A stretch of DNA of 64,000 bases from Flavobacteriia bacterium (GCA_004293165.1 RDYL01000009.1:62001-126000); one strand, 5' to 3'; positions 8,851 to 18,454 are shown, counted from the first letter of the stretch. Numbers and translations: made by a program. Notes: generated from the letters alone by a model not told the origin.

Positions 8851-11172
8851 ATGCACATAGAACTAAAAGATTATCAAGATATAAAAGTAGAGGAACTTGT
8901 TAAAGCGATTTCTGACTTGCTACCAAAGGATGCACAGAATAAAGTTTGTGTTTTTCAAAGCCCAACTGGCTCAGGAAAAACTGTTATGGTTGCTAAATTT
9001 ATCGAAAGAATAATTAAAGAAGAAACTGAAAGTGATTTTTGTTTTTTATGGATTAGTATTGGTAAAGGGGAACTGCACAAGCAAAGTAAAAAATCATTAG
9101 AGAGAATTTTTGATGGAGATCCTAAAGTTTCGCTTTTGGAAGATGAGTTTTTTGGCAGTAGAAATATTATTGAAAGAAATGAGGTTGTAGTAGGAAACTG
9201 GGAAAAATTAAGAACTAAAGACCGAGCTACAGGAGAATGGAAAAGTAAAGTAATGAAAGACGGAGAGAACGTTAATTTCATTGAAGTATTACAAAAAACA
9301 AAAGAAAAGCGTCAAATAGTTTTAATCATTGATGAAAGCCACTATGCTAGTGATACCGAACGCACAAATGAACTTCGTCAAATAGTAAATGCAGATGTTA
9401 CACTTGAAATGAGTGCAACGCCTAAAATACAACCCTCTCCAATCGACATTGCTAAAAAAACGGCTTATTACATTTTTGTAGAGCCAAAAGATGTAATTGA
9501 TGAAGGAATGATAAAAAAAGAGCTTATCATAAATGAAAATTTAGGGGAATTAGCAGACGATGAAAAAACTTCACAAGAAGTAATAATTGAAGCTTCATAC
9601 AACAAACGACTAGAATTAAAGCAAGCATTTATCGATGCGGGGACTGATATAAACCCATTATGCTTAATTCAATTACCTAACGCAGAATCCGGAGAATCTA
9701 AAAAAGAAGTTGTTCAATCTTTTTTGGCAACTAAAGGAATAACTGAAAGTAATGGAAAATTAGCAATATGGTTGAGTGAAGACAAATCAGATAGTTTAGA
9801 TGAGATTTCAGACTTTGACAGCCCAGTAGAGTTTTTATTATTTAAACAAGCTATTGACACAGGTTGGGATTGCCCAAGAGCACATCTATTAGTAAAGTTA
9901 CGTGATATTCAAAGTTTTACTTTTGAAGTACAAACAGTTGGTCGAATTCTTCGTATGCCAGAACAAATGCACTATGAAGATGAAAGATTAAATAAAGGTT
10001 ATATCTATACTAATCTTGAAAGTATAACCGTTTCAAAAGAAGAATATAATCCTAACATAATAAAACATTTAAAAGCTACTCGAAAACCTATTTACGAAAA
10101 TATCAAACTTCAATCATATTATAAAAGCCGTGTTGATTTCGGAGATATTACTTATAGCTTTGGTAAAGTATTAGAAAATGTCTTTTGCAAAGAGTTTGAT
10201 ATTGACCCAACCGCTGTAAAAATAAACATTGCTGAAAATGGCGAAAAAATCAAACGAAAATCTATGACTATCGTTGCAGAACCGTACAATGAAAGCATTA
10301 TAATTGATGAAATTTTAAGTTCAACAAAATTTGACGAGTTAGAAGACACTGATTTTGAAAGCCAAGTAAAAAGAACCAAACTACGTTTAGGGGATAATGA
10401 CTTATACGATGTATTTAATATTATTATTCGCCAAAACTTAAATGGATTTGCACCAAAACGCTCAATTCCTACCGTTAGAGGGTCAATTTATCAATGGTTT
10501 AAGAAATACTTAGGTATAAATTATCATATTGATAATGGAATAATTACAATCCAAAATGTTTTTTTACATCCCAAAAACATAGAAATATTTAGTAAACTTT
10601 TATCAAAAGCAACGGGAGAATATAAACCAATTCAAAAAGCTGAAATAAAGGAAAAAATTGAAGAAAAAAATTATGAATGGGATGTTAAATTTGAAGAGTT
10701 TTACAATCAACATACTGATGAAAAGTTAGATTATAAACTTTGTATTTATAACCCCTGTTATTTGTCAAAGTCACGTTCTACTCCAGAAAAAGAATTTGAA
10801 AAATACATTGAAACAAAGACTGAAAAAATAGAATGGTGGTTTAAAAATGGAGAAAGTAAAATAGACTTTTTAGGCATCAAATATGAAGAAAATGATTTGC
10901 CAAAAACTTTCTATCCAGACTACATTATTAAACTTAAATCGGGTAAAATATTCATTGGAGATACGAAAGCAGGAAGTACAGCAACTGAAGCTACTTCAAG
11001 AGCTGAAGCCATGCAAGAATATATAAAAACTGAAAATAAAAAAGGAAAAAAATTAGTTGGTGGTATCATCATTCAAGACCAAACTAAAAAATGGAGGTTA
11101 AATCAACAAGACATTTATCTTTACGATAAAAACGATTTGACTAATTGGGACTTCTTTGATGATATAATTTAA
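8851..11172 (+). CDS. res: Type III restriction enzyme subunit (Res)
   Basis: 773-aa helicase-nuclease. The Walker A is SPTGSGKTVMVAKF (about residue 38), the DEAD-box-like motif is IDESHYAS (about 166), SATPK follows at about 190, and motif VI is QTVGRILRMPEQ (about 365). The C-terminal nuclease shows YPDYIIKL and FIGDTKAGS near residue 690-710, a PD-(D/E)XK site. It needs Mod to find its sites. A strong hairpin terminator follows the gene. It reads as complete and active. Confidence 0.93.
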   Translation: MHIELKDYQDIKVEELVKAISDLLPKDAQNKVCVFQSPTGSGKTVMVAKFIERIIKEETESDFCFLWISIGKGELHKQSKKSLERIFDGDPKVSLLEDEFFGSRNIIERNEVVVGNWEKLRTKDRATGEWKSKVMKDGENVNFIEVLQKTKEKRQIVLIIDESHYASDTERTNELRQIVNADVTLEMSATPKIQPSPIDIAKKTAYYIFVEPKDVIDEGMIKKELIINENLGELADDEKTSQEVIIEASYNKRLELKQAFIDAGTDINPLCLIQLPNAESGESKKEVVQSFLATKGITESNGKLAIWLSEDKSDSLDEISDFDSPVEFLLFKQAIDTGWDCPRAHLLVKLRDIQSFTFEVQTVGRILRMPEQMHYEDERLNKGYIYTNLESITVSKEEYNPNIIKHLKATRKPIYENIKLQSYYKSRVDFGDITYSFGKVLENVFCKEFDIDPTAVKINIAENGEKIKRKSMTIVAEPYNESIIIDEILSSTKFDELEDTDFESQVKRTKLRLGDNDLYDVFNIIIRQNLNGFAPKRSIPTVRGSIYQWFKKYLGINYHIDNGIITIQNVFLHPKNIEIFSKLLSKATGEYKPIQKAEIKEKIEEKNYEWDVKFEEFYNQHTDEKLDYKLCIYNPCYLSKSRSTPEKEFEKYIETKTEKIEWWFKNGESKIDFLGIKYEENDLPKTFYPDYIIKLKSGKIFIGDTKAGSTATEATSRAEAMQEYIKTENKKGKKLVGGIIIQDQTKKWRLNQQDIYLYDKNDLTNWDFFDDII

Positions 11173-11183
11173 TTACATTTTAT

Positions 11184-11224
11184 AAAAGACAAGCGTTTTA
11201 AAATATATGATACGCTTGTCTTTT
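11184..11224. terminator. Convergent bidirectional terminator between res and gajB
   Basis: A 13-bp perfect stem (11184-11196 pairing with 11212-11224) with a 15-base loop has A-rich and T-rich ends, so it can stop transcription from either side. It sits between the stop codons of two convergent genes. Confidence 0.8.
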
Positions 11225-11242
11225 TATAATTTATTTTTTTGT

Positions 11243-12982
11243 TTAGAGAATTATTATTTCACCCTCAAAAGTTTGCTTTATCTCTTCCTCTGATAAAGTT
11301 TTAGGAACACCAATACATAATAAACTTTTTGGTCTTGAGATTGCAACATAAATCAAACGTTGTTTTTCAGTCGGCATTGTTTCTTTTAGAACAAAATCAT
11401 TTAAGGATATGTTTTGCCCTTTACTATCACTACTTAATATTAGAAACACAGAATCAAAGGTCATTCCTTTTACTTGATGAATAGTTGTCACAGGAAAGTT
11501 GTTATCTGTTGTAGCTTTTTTAAAATGATAATTTACAGAATTATCTAAAGTTCTCTTATCAAAAGTAGTAGTATTTTTTTTTCTTATTTTAAAATCAGGT
11601 TCACTCACTAATTCTAATTCCTTTTTCAAATATTGTTGCGTTTGAACTGTCCATTCTTTGATTGACAAGTCAAATGAAGGCAAACTTCTTATTAGATTAA
11701 ATATTGCTGAATTTGTTTCTTTATCATTTTTTAATTCTAGTTCTTTTTCTTTTAAGTCAGAAAATGAAATATTTGGATTTAAAAGTTCTATTAATATGCG
11801 CCTTACTTTTCTAACAGCTTCTTTAATTTCATTTGATTGCAAATGTATTTTGGATTCGATTAAGAGATATGGTAAAGAATTACCCCACGGTGAGAAATTT
11901 TTTTCTTTCCCTAGTAAAGAGTTTTTTAAAGAATTTCCTCTAACCAGTATATTATTAGACTCTAAATTATTATCATGGCAAAGTAACTCATACTTTCTTA
12001 TCGCATCTTGATAATCTTCAATATCATATTTTATAATATGTAAAGGCAAATCGGTTTCAGAATTAATGACAGGTATAATAGCCTCATCGGTTATTCGTCT
12101 TAATTTACTAAAAACATCAATTATTTTTTTTGTTGAACGCCTATTTTCAGTTAGATATATTCCTCTCCAATTTGCACTATCATCAAATTTTTGAAGAAAC
12201 AATTCCGGACTTGCATCTCTCCACTGATATAAACATTGATAAGGATCTCCAACTAAATCAATATTCTTTAATCCTTCATTATATAATATTTCTAAAATCG
12301 AATGTTGAATTTCTGATGTATCCTGTGCTTCATCAATAATTAAATAAGGAAATTTAGCCGCGAGGTATTTCGCTATTCTTGGGTATTTTTTCAAAATATG
12401 ATACGCAAAAAAAGCCGAATCGCTAGTTTTAAGTAACCCCAATCCTATCTGTTTAGTTTTAACTGCTGTTGCATATTTCACAAATTCTGCATCATCACTT
12501 TTATTGTGACCATCCCAAGAATAACCATTGTTTATTGTGTAATCTATTTTACTAGGTGCAAATGCAAATAAATAAGTTTTATACGTTCTCATCAATTGCC
12601 AATCAGATTGAAAAATACCATCCAAATAACTTGTATCATCAATTATTTTATAACGCTTGCCTACATCTTTTAGCTTATGAGCAAATGGCAAAGTAATAAA
12701 TGTATTTACGAAACTGTCAATTGTTGAAATGAGATGAGGATAAGGCAAGGAAAAGCCATTTATTTCTCGGAATTTTTCGGCAATTTCATTTTTTGCAACA
12801 TTGGTAAATGATAGGCATATAATTCCGCTATTCTTAGGAAATTGAATATCCCAACTTTGAATTAATAAATGAATTTTATGAGCAACTGTTGTTGTTTTTC
12901 CACTTCCTGGACAAGCATTAAGAATTACTTTGCCAAATGATTGTAAATAAACAATTTGCTCTTCGGATAGTATTATACTCAT
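11243..12982 (-). CDS. gajB: Gabija protein GajB (UvrD-like helicase)
   Basis: 579-aa superfamily 1 helicase. Visible motifs are Walker A ACPGSGKTTTVAHKI (about residue 20), IIDEAQDTSEIQ (about 215), QCLYQWRDA, TENRRS, the motif V-like TIHQVKGMTFD and VAISRPKSLL near the C-terminus. Its start overlaps the end of the upstream OLD-family nuclease gene by 4 bases (ATGA), so the two are translationally coupled. An OLD-family nuclease plus UvrD-like helicase is the known Gabija anti-phage system; in characterised Gabija, GajB supports the GajA nuclease. Slightly longer than the reference proteins. Confidence 0.87.
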   Translation of the reverse strand: MSIILSEEQIVYLQSFGKVILNACPGSGKTTTVAHKIHLLIQSWDIQFPKNSGIICLSFTNVAKNEIAEKFREINGFSLPYPHLISTIDSFVNTFITLPFAHKLKDVGKRYKIIDDTSYLDGIFQSDWQLMRTYKTYLFAFAPSKIDYTINNGYSWDGHNKSDDAEFVKYATAVKTKQIGLGLLKTSDSAFFAYHILKKYPRIAKYLAAKFPYLIIDEAQDTSEIQHSILEILYNEGLKNIDLVGDPYQCLYQWRDASPELFLQKFDDSANWRGIYLTENRRSTKKIIDVFSKLRRITDEAIIPVINSETDLPLHIIKYDIEDYQDAIRKYELLCHDNNLESNNILVRGNSLKNSLLGKEKNFSPWGNSLPYLLIESKIHLQSNEIKEAVRKVRRILIELLNPNISFSDLKEKELELKNDKETNSAIFNLIRSLPSFDLSIKEWTVQTQQYLKKELELVSEPDFKIRKKNTTTFDKRTLDNSVNYHFKKATTDNNFPVTTIHQVKGMTFDSVFLILSSDSKGQNISLNDFVLKETMPTEKQRLIYVAISRPKSLLCIGVPKTLSEEEIKQTFEGEIIIL

Positions 12983-14874
12983 TTTGCTTTATAATTTATT
13001 AAATGAGTAATAGCTTTTTGAATATATTCCGGAACAATAAAATTCGTTTTTCCTTTTTCAATATTTGCTAATAAATAAACAGAAAAATTTTGGGCAAACT
13101 CTGCCTTTTTTGGTAATGCTTTCCATATAAGTATTTGTAATTGACATAATTCATTTTCCGTTATTTCACTTCCCGCAAAAGAATCTAAATGCTCTTTGAT
13201 TTTTTTGAACTTTTTTATAATTGATTTATCTTGTGAGAGGTACTCCCAAAGAAGATTTTCATTAATCTGTCCTTTTGATTTTGAAATATTGGCTTGGATA
13301 ATTGCAAATTCAAATGTTTTGTATGAAAAATTTAAACTTATTTTGTCAGGAACATTTTTAATTACTTCTGAAATATTCTTAATTCTTGTTGTTTGTGGTG
13401 CTGCTTTAATATTTTCAAAAAGTTGTTGTGCCAATGCTAAATTGTCTTTAACATTAATGAAACTATACTCCGTATTTTTAGATGCTGGGAATCTATCATC
13501 ATCAGTTAGAATGGACAAGGGAATAGGTAGTGTTTTATACTTATCGGTTGAGTTGAACAAATATATAAATGGATAAAAAGATGTACCATCTGCATTGAGC
13601 AACTCAATATTATAATCTTCTAGCTTCTGATTTAGAATTTGTGCAAACACAGGTATCAAAAGTTCTTCTGATATACCCTCAACAAACAGAACTCCTTTAG
13701 AAAAGAACAATTGAGATTTTGTTACATCTATATACCTCTCTAATTGTCCCTTTCTGTATATGGCATCATCCGTATATGTATCTTCATCTTCATCCTCAAT
13801 TTTTACTTCCTCTCTGCTTTCAAAACATTTGTTTAGATTTATAGCTTCATAATCTTTCGATAAGTGAATTAAATTATCAAGAGGTACTTTAGAAGTAAGA
13901 GTTGGTGAATGGGTTGTAATAAAAAGTTGAGAGTTTCCCTCACTATTCGTTTGTTTTAAAAAATAATATAAATTCAATTGTAATTGAGGGTGAAGATGTG
14001 CTTCGGGCTCTTCAATTAATAAAGAATAATGAGAAGTTTTATCATCTTCTAATTGTTGGCTTATATCTCCTAAAACAGTTGCTATATAAATAAGATTATT
14101 AAATCCTAAGCTGTTTTGTTTAAGACTAAAACCATCCCCAGATAAAGCTTCAGTATCATGCGGTAAATATGGCTTAATAATATTTACAATGTGTTCAGCT
14201 TTTGTTTCTTCAATGCGTAAACCAATTTGATTTTCTATTGATTGTTTGTAAATTTTGGTAAGATTAATATTTATTGATTCCCTTGAATCTGTAACTTCTT
14301 TTAGCTTTAGTAAATTATCATTGGCATTCTTTATTAATGTTTCATAATTCTCTTGACTATTATTATTCTCAACTTGTCTGTTAATTAAATTACCCAAAAT
14401 ACTACTACGATTTGTCATCAAATCTCTTGTGCTATCTCGTAAAGCACTTAAATAATAATGAATAAAAAACTGAAATGTTATACTGTCTGCCTTTTGTCCT
14501 TCAACTTCACCTGTAAAATAACTGAATAATATTTTTTGATTCTCTCTCTTGTAAGAAATTGTAATTCTTGCATAATCATTTTCTTCACTCTCTCCCAAAA
14601 CTACATATTCATAAAATGCTCCTTTTTGATCTGTTGTCAAATCTCTGAACTCGTATGAAATTGTAATAACTGATTCACCTATATAAAAATCATCCGTTGT
14701 TACATAGAGTTCTCTCTGCTGGCTTCCTAGATTATAAAGTAATCTTATTGCATCAATTAATGCTGTTTTACAACTACCATTTTCTCCTATAATTACATTA
14801 ATGTCTTTTTGAAAGTTTACATTAAGCTTTTTTATGCCTCTATAGTTTTCTATATAAATTGAAGATAAGTACAT
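12979..14874 (-). CDS. gajA: Gabija protein GajA (OLD-family ATPase-TOPRIM nuclease)
   Basis: 631-aa protein with an N-terminal ABC-type ATPase and a C-terminal TOPRIM nuclease. Walker A reads GENGSCKTALIDAI (about residue 33), with Cys where Gly is usual. Signature and Walker B regions are seen in LLIEEPEAHLHPQLQ and FITTHSPTLTS (about 295-335). TOPRIM motifs are VLFVEGISEE (about 400) and LTDDDRFP (about 475). In known Gabija systems this protein nicks phage DNA and is inhibited by nucleotides. It begins the two-gene operon with gajB; the promoter should lie in the spacer 14875-15000. Confidence 0.87.
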   Translation of the reverse strand: MYLSSIYIENYRGIKKLNVNFQKDINVIIGENGSCKTALIDAIRLLYNLGSQQRELYVTTDDFYIGESVITISYEFRDLTTDQKGAFYEYVVLGESEENDYARITISYKRENQKILFSYFTGEVEGQKADSITFQFFIHYYLSALRDSTRDLMTNRSSILGNLINRQVENNNSQENYETLIKNANDNLLKLKEVTDSRESININLTKIYKQSIENQIGLRIEETKAEHIVNIIKPYLPHDTEALSGDGFSLKQNSLGFNNLIYIATVLGDISQQLEDDKTSHYSLLIEEPEAHLHPQLQLNLYYFLKQTNSEGNSQLFITTHSPTLTSKVPLDNLIHLSKDYEAINLNKCFESREEVKIEDEDEDTYTDDAIYRKGQLERYIDVTKSQLFFSKGVLFVEGISEELLIPVFAQILNQKLEDYNIELLNADGTSFYPFIYLFNSTDKYKTLPIPLSILTDDDRFPASKNTEYSFINVKDNLALAQQLFENIKAAPQTTRIKNISEVIKNVPDKISLNFSYKTFEFAIIQANISKSKGQINENLLWEYLSQDKSIIKKFKKIKEHLDSFAGSEITENELCQLQILIWKALPKKAEFAQNFSVYLLANIEKGKTNFIVPEYIQKAITHLINYKAK

Positions 14875-15003
14875 TATAAGTGTTTTTTACGCTGTTATTA
14901 TTTGGCTAATTTTTATTATTGTAGCTTTAACTTATGATAACATCATTCTATGTTTGCCAAATAATTACTCAAAAATACTACAAAAATTGAAATATTTAAA
15001 AAT

Positions 15004-15034
15004 AAAAAAACTGTGTTACACTTCTGTAACACAG
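15004..15034 (-). terminator. Rho-independent terminator at the left end of the phage-like operon
   Basis: A perfect 10-bp stem CTGTGTTACA / TGTAACACAG with a 4-base loop is followed on the minus strand by a run of seven T. It lies 25 bp past the stop of the last small gene of the element and marks the end of its long transcript. Confidence 0.85.
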
Positions 15035-15058
15035 CCATACTAACTTAATCAATTTAAA

Positions 15059-15223
15059 CTATTTTTTTGGTTTTGCCTTTACAACTTTACCCCCTTTAAC
15101 ATACCTAAAACCTTTTTTTAGAGTTCCGTCTTTTTTCACACCTTCCCTTTTGATTACACTACTACAAAGTTTCTTTGCGGAGATTCTTTTTTTGCCTTTC
15201 GATTTTGTTTTTTTCGCTACCAT
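15059..15223 (-). CDS. Tiny highly basic protein (54 aa)
   Basis: ATG at 15221-15223, stop at 15059-15061. About 23 of the 54 residues are Lys or Arg, with very few acidic ones (for example VAKKTKSKGKKRISAKKL and KKGFRYVKGGKVVKAK). It is the last gene before the terminator and follows the large polyvalent gene by 15 bp. Such a composition fits nucleic-acid binding, for example DNA condensation in a virion, but no family is recognised. Being so short it is easily missed in annotation. Confidence 0.6.
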   Translation of the reverse strand: MVAKKTKSKGKKRISAKKLCSSVIKREGVKKDGTLKKGFRYVKGGKVVKAKPKK

Positions 15224-15238
15224 GATTTTGAATTTAGA

Positions 15239-17437
15239 TTATTTAACTTTAAATGATAATTTTCTTTTACTTTTTTGTTCTGTTGGCTCGCTGACTACTT
15301 TCTTGTAATACATCGAGTATTTTAAAGTGAGGTCATTCCCTCTGTTTTTTTCAAGAGTTGCAAATCTTTGTTTTGGGTCTTGATGTGATGAACAATGAAT
15401 TACTGAAGTTGGATTGTGTGCCATTTTGTTACCGCCATACATCGCCCCATTTTCCTTGACTTGAGATATAAAGCACCAAATTACTTTTGGGTAAGTGGTT
15501 CTTAAATAATTCAGTTGGTCGGCTGTAATTTTTAAATCTGTAACCGAATCCGCAATTATGACTTTAACCACTTTACAGAAGTCCTGCAATTCTTCAAAAG
15601 GTTTTTCTAAATAACCTTTTATAGCTATGTACTTTCTGCCTTTCTCGCTCGTATTTCGATTAATACTGTCTAGCGTGTCTTTACTTTCAATCCCGCCTTG
15701 CTCGTAATCAATGTAGGCTACTGGTGTTTGTTGTTCTCCGAAAGCGTTAGCAATCTGCATAGCCAACTGTGATTTTGAACTGTGCTTATTCCCTTTAATC
15801 AGGATAAGTGCCTTGTGTGGTTGTTGCTTTTGCAAAAACTTTCCAATCTCTCCATCAAGTATAAAAACATCTTTAGCCTCTTTTGGTGCTGTTCCCGCTG
15901 AAACAAAGCCTAATTTTTCTAATTGATTTAGACTTTTATTCTGATCCAAATTGGGTTGTCTTTTACTTACCCTAGTTGTAGTTTTTTTTGTTGCCGGCAC
16001 AACTCTTCTTTTCTTCTCTTCAGTAGCTTTTTTGGTTTTGGCTTTTGCTCCTAATCCTGCAAATAAATCCAATTGCTCCCCCTGTTTGGTTTTGCTTTTA
16101 ACTTTACTTTTTGTTGGTCTCTTTACTGGAGTTTTTACAGCTACTTTCTTGGTTGACTCTTCTTTCTTTTCTTCTTCTTGTTCATTCTCGCTGTCGGTGT
16201 TTCTATTTAAAATGTAATTGACTGCCTTTTGAGATTGTGCTGAAGCTTTGAGGAAAAAACGGTTGTCGTTCTCTAATTCATTTACTAAAACCTTGTTCCA
16301 ACTTTTAAGATACTTTGCCGAGTTCTCTTTCGTCTGAAATAAAATCCCTGCCTCTGAACATAAAAATACTGCTCCTAGTTCTGCAATAAGTTCTTCGTAA
16401 GCATAGCTTTTACTTCCAAACTTTCCTGAAAAATCTCTATCCAATCGCTTCTTTGCACCTGTTGAGTGTGTCAGCTCGTGAAAGAAAGTGCAGTAATAAG
16501 ATGCCTCTTTGTTAAAAGCATTTATTTTAGGCATATTGAGCGTATCGGTAGCAGGTTGATAATAGGCTTTATCACCAACAAAAGTATAAATAGGCGGGTT
16601 TTTATACCCGTCAATCAGTAACTGTGCTTGTTGAATTGGATTGACCTTTTTGCTATCAATTTTATCACTCGGAAATTTTAATCCTGTACAATCATCGGCT
16701 CTGAAAACATTGTAATATTTAATTACTGGGATTTTCACTAAATGCTGTTTCAAATCATCTTTGGTTAGTCCGTGAGCTTTTACAAACTCGGTAAACTTTG
16801 CCTTGTCGGTGGTTTTGAATTTTAGCGTTCCATCATCATAATTAAAAATCATGGTATAATAAATAACACGCCTTGCCTTACTATCTTTTTTGAGTGATGC
16901 GTTAGCATCTTTGATTTGGTTAAAGGTTAAATAGTAGGGCTGTATAAACTTAATCGGCACTAAATAACCTTTGCCCTCTTCATCAAATTTTATATCGAAA
17001 TTCAAAAGGAAATTTGCCCCAGTATATTCTTTCTTACTCACATAGTTTTTAGCTGTCCCATCAGCTCCCGAACCAACCCAATCTTTTTGCCAAGGCAAAT
17101 GCCCAACCTTTTCAATGGTATTGATAATTAAGTCCGTGATGTAGCTGTAAATATCATCAGGCGAAACACCATTTAAACCACCCTCTGAATCGGGTTCTGA
17201 TTGATATTCTAAAGTGGGCAAAATGATACTTTGCTCTGCACCACTTAATCCTAATTCAGTAATAAAATCGTTTATTTCAATTTCAAAAACGGAATCTTTA
17301 TTCTGTCTTAAAACGTTTGTGATGCGTTTTGAAATAAGCGTATGATTTTGCTTTTTGGCTCTTGCCAGTAGCTTTTTTAGTGTGCTTCGGGAAACTTGCT
17401 TTCCGTTTAGATTATTAAATGATTGTACTAAATCCAT
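15239..17437 (-). CDS. Polyvalent protein: ArdC-like, zincin metallopeptidase and RecA-like ATPase domains
   Basis: 732 aa, three parts. Residues ~90-260 resemble the ArdC N-terminal ssDNA-binding domain (GHLPWQKDW, YYNVFRADDCTGL). Residues ~320-390 form a zincin-like metallopeptidase with HELTH and the downstream EELIAELG. A basic linker (KKVAVKTPVKRPTKSKVKSK) leads to a RecA/RadA-like ATPase from ~520: Walker A KGNKHSSKSQLAM, Walker B VKVIIADSVTD, then CFISQVKENG. ArdC proteins are antirestriction factors, and ArdC-zincin fusions are typical polyvalent proteins of phages and plasmids that may enter the cell with the DNA. It is the largest product of the element and could help it establish itself. 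No other ATPase that could package DNA is seen in the element. Confidence 0.75.
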   Translation of the reverse strand: MDLVQSFNNLNGKQVSRSTLKKLLARAKKQNHTLISKRITNVLRQNKDSVFEIEINDFITELGLSGAEQSIILPTLEYQSEPDSEGGLNGVSPDDIYSYITDLIINTIEKVGHLPWQKDWVGSGADGTAKNYVSKKEYTGANFLLNFDIKFDEEGKGYLVPIKFIQPYYLTFNQIKDANASLKKDSKARRVIYYTMIFNYDDGTLKFKTTDKAKFTEFVKAHGLTKDDLKQHLVKIPVIKYYNVFRADDCTGLKFPSDKIDSKKVNPIQQAQLLIDGYKNPPIYTFVGDKAYYQPATDTLNMPKINAFNKEASYYCTFFHELTHSTGAKKRLDRDFSGKFGSKSYAYEELIAELGAVFLCSEAGILFQTKENSAKYLKSWNKVLVNELENDNRFFLKASAQSQKAVNYILNRNTDSENEQEEEKKEESTKKVAVKTPVKRPTKSKVKSKTKQGEQLDLFAGLGAKAKTKKATEEKKRRVVPATKKTTTRVSKRQPNLDQNKSLNQLEKLGFVSAGTAPKEAKDVFILDGEIGKFLQKQQPHKALILIKGNKHSSKSQLAMQIANAFGEQQTPVAYIDYEQGGIESKDTLDSINRNTSEKGRKYIAIKGYLEKPFEELQDFCKVVKVIIADSVTDLKITADQLNYLRTTYPKVIWCFISQVKENGAMYGGNKMAHNPTSVIHCSSHQDPKQRFATLEKNRGNDLTLKYSMYYKKVVSEPTEQKSKRKLSFKVK

Positions 17438-17438
17438 A

Positions 17439-17909
17439 CTATTGAATTATTGAATATTCTTTACCTAAAACCCCTAAAATGGTTTCAATTTGAATGTCTT
17501 TTATCCCTGTGATTTTCACTAGGCTTTGCATATTGGAAAGGTTCTCCAGTATCGGAATCTCAACTACCAAATCCTTTAAAACAAACTTGCCATTGGCGGG
17601 AACTGAAACAAATGATTTGTTTACCGTAATGGTTGCAATTCGTTTGGCTGTTTTGTCTTTAAGTACAATTCTCTTAACAACTGCAATAACACCATCAGGG
17701 CTGAAATTATCCTTTGTGGGATTAAAAAGAGTTACATCTAAATTGAACCTCATTCTTTTGAAATTGATGTCAAAATTTCTAAATCCAGTCGGCAACGCTT
17801 TGAGTTTTCCCATTGTTTCTTTCCACTTATTTACCTTGTTTTTGTACCATAGTACGCCAACGCCTACCAGTGCGCCAGCAATAACAATATGCTTTGCTCT
17901 TATACCCAT
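17439..17909 (-). CDS. Membrane-anchored LEA14/WHy-like domain protein (156 aa)
   Basis: One N-terminal membrane segment (HIVIAGALVGVGVLWY) is followed by a short basic stretch and a ~115-residue beta-rich domain resembling the LEA type-2 (WHy) fold: MRFNLDVTLFNPTKDNFSP, then VKRIVLKD and SVPANGKFVLKDLVVEIP. It overlaps the start-side gene by 10 bases and precedes the polyvalent gene by 1 base, so it belongs to the same long operon. It is one of many single-span proteins in this element and is a candidate virion membrane protein. Confidence 0.65.
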   Translation of the reverse strand: MGIRAKHIVIAGALVGVGVLWYKNKVNKWKETMGKLKALPTGFRNFDINFKRMRFNLDVTLFNPTKDNFSPDGVIAVVKRIVLKDKTAKRIATITVNKSFVSVPANGKFVLKDLVVEIPILENLSNMQSLVKITGIKDIQIETILGVLGKEYSIIQ

Positions 17910-18454
17910 AAACTTGTTTTGTTTCTGATAAATACAACCGTTTTAAACCCAATCAAAAGAAGTGTTGCAATTCCCAAAACCATTAAAAACTTCTCCAGTT
18001 TAGTTAATGGCTTTTCAATCTCAATTGGAATCTTTTTTACCCTAATTATAGTTTTATCATTTGCTGTATTGGTAGTTGTATTTTCATTTTTGGTCTGCGC
18101 AATTTTAGCGTAGAACTCCAGTTGTTTGGCTAGTTTGTTAAACTCAAGTTTATAGCTGTTGTCTCCTGAATTTTTTGAAGTATTCAGTTTTGATAAAATT
18201 TCATCAATCTTTGCATTTACTAGGCTATCAACTTCCTTGTTTCCTGTATTGCTTTGAACAACTGGAGTAATTAATTTATCATCGATTGCCTGATTAATGA
18301 TTACATTTCTGAGGCTGTCTCTTCTTTGAATTTCACTTTTGAGTAGTGTGTTTTCCTCTTTGTATTTTTTAGCTGAAGAACAGCCGATAAAAACAAAAGA
18401 AAGTAGCACCAGTAAAAGTGAGATTGCAAATGATTTATTGATTGTCTGTTTCAT
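17900..18454 (-). CDS. Unimolecular-spanin-like lipoprotein (184 aa)
   Basis: The N-terminus is a lipoprotein signal peptide ending in VFIGC with the lipidated Cys at residue 25. A charged, helical periplasmic part (residues ~28-150) with coiled-coil character follows, and a C-terminal membrane segment FLMVLGIATLLLIGF (about 156-170) ends the chain. A lipid anchor for the outer membrane at one end and an inner-membrane helix at the other is the architecture of a unimolecular spanin (u-spanin, as in phage T1), which fuses the two membranes at the end of lysis. It lies just downstream of the holin-like and GH19 endolysin genes. The role is inferred from topology and context. Confidence 0.6.
   Translation of the reverse strand: MKQTINKSFAISLLLVLLSFVFIGCSSAKKYKEENTLLKSEIQRRDSLRNVIINQAIDDKLITPVVQSNTGNKEVDSLVNAKIDEILSKLNTSKNSGDNSYKLEFNKLAKQLEFYAKIAQTKNENTTTNTANDKTIIRVKKIPIEIEKPLTKLEKFLMVLGIATLLLIGFKTVVFIRNKTSLWV

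Noticed and set aside
13196-13576. Plus-strand frame of 126 residues inside gajA
   Set aside because: Antisense to conserved TOPRIM-region codons of GajA, no own motif or promoter context.
14875-15000. Left attachment site directly beside gajA
   Set aside because: I compared this stretch with the sequence right of the integrase and saw no convincing direct repeat; the GTACAACA match points to 5.2 kb instead, though the core site remains unknown.
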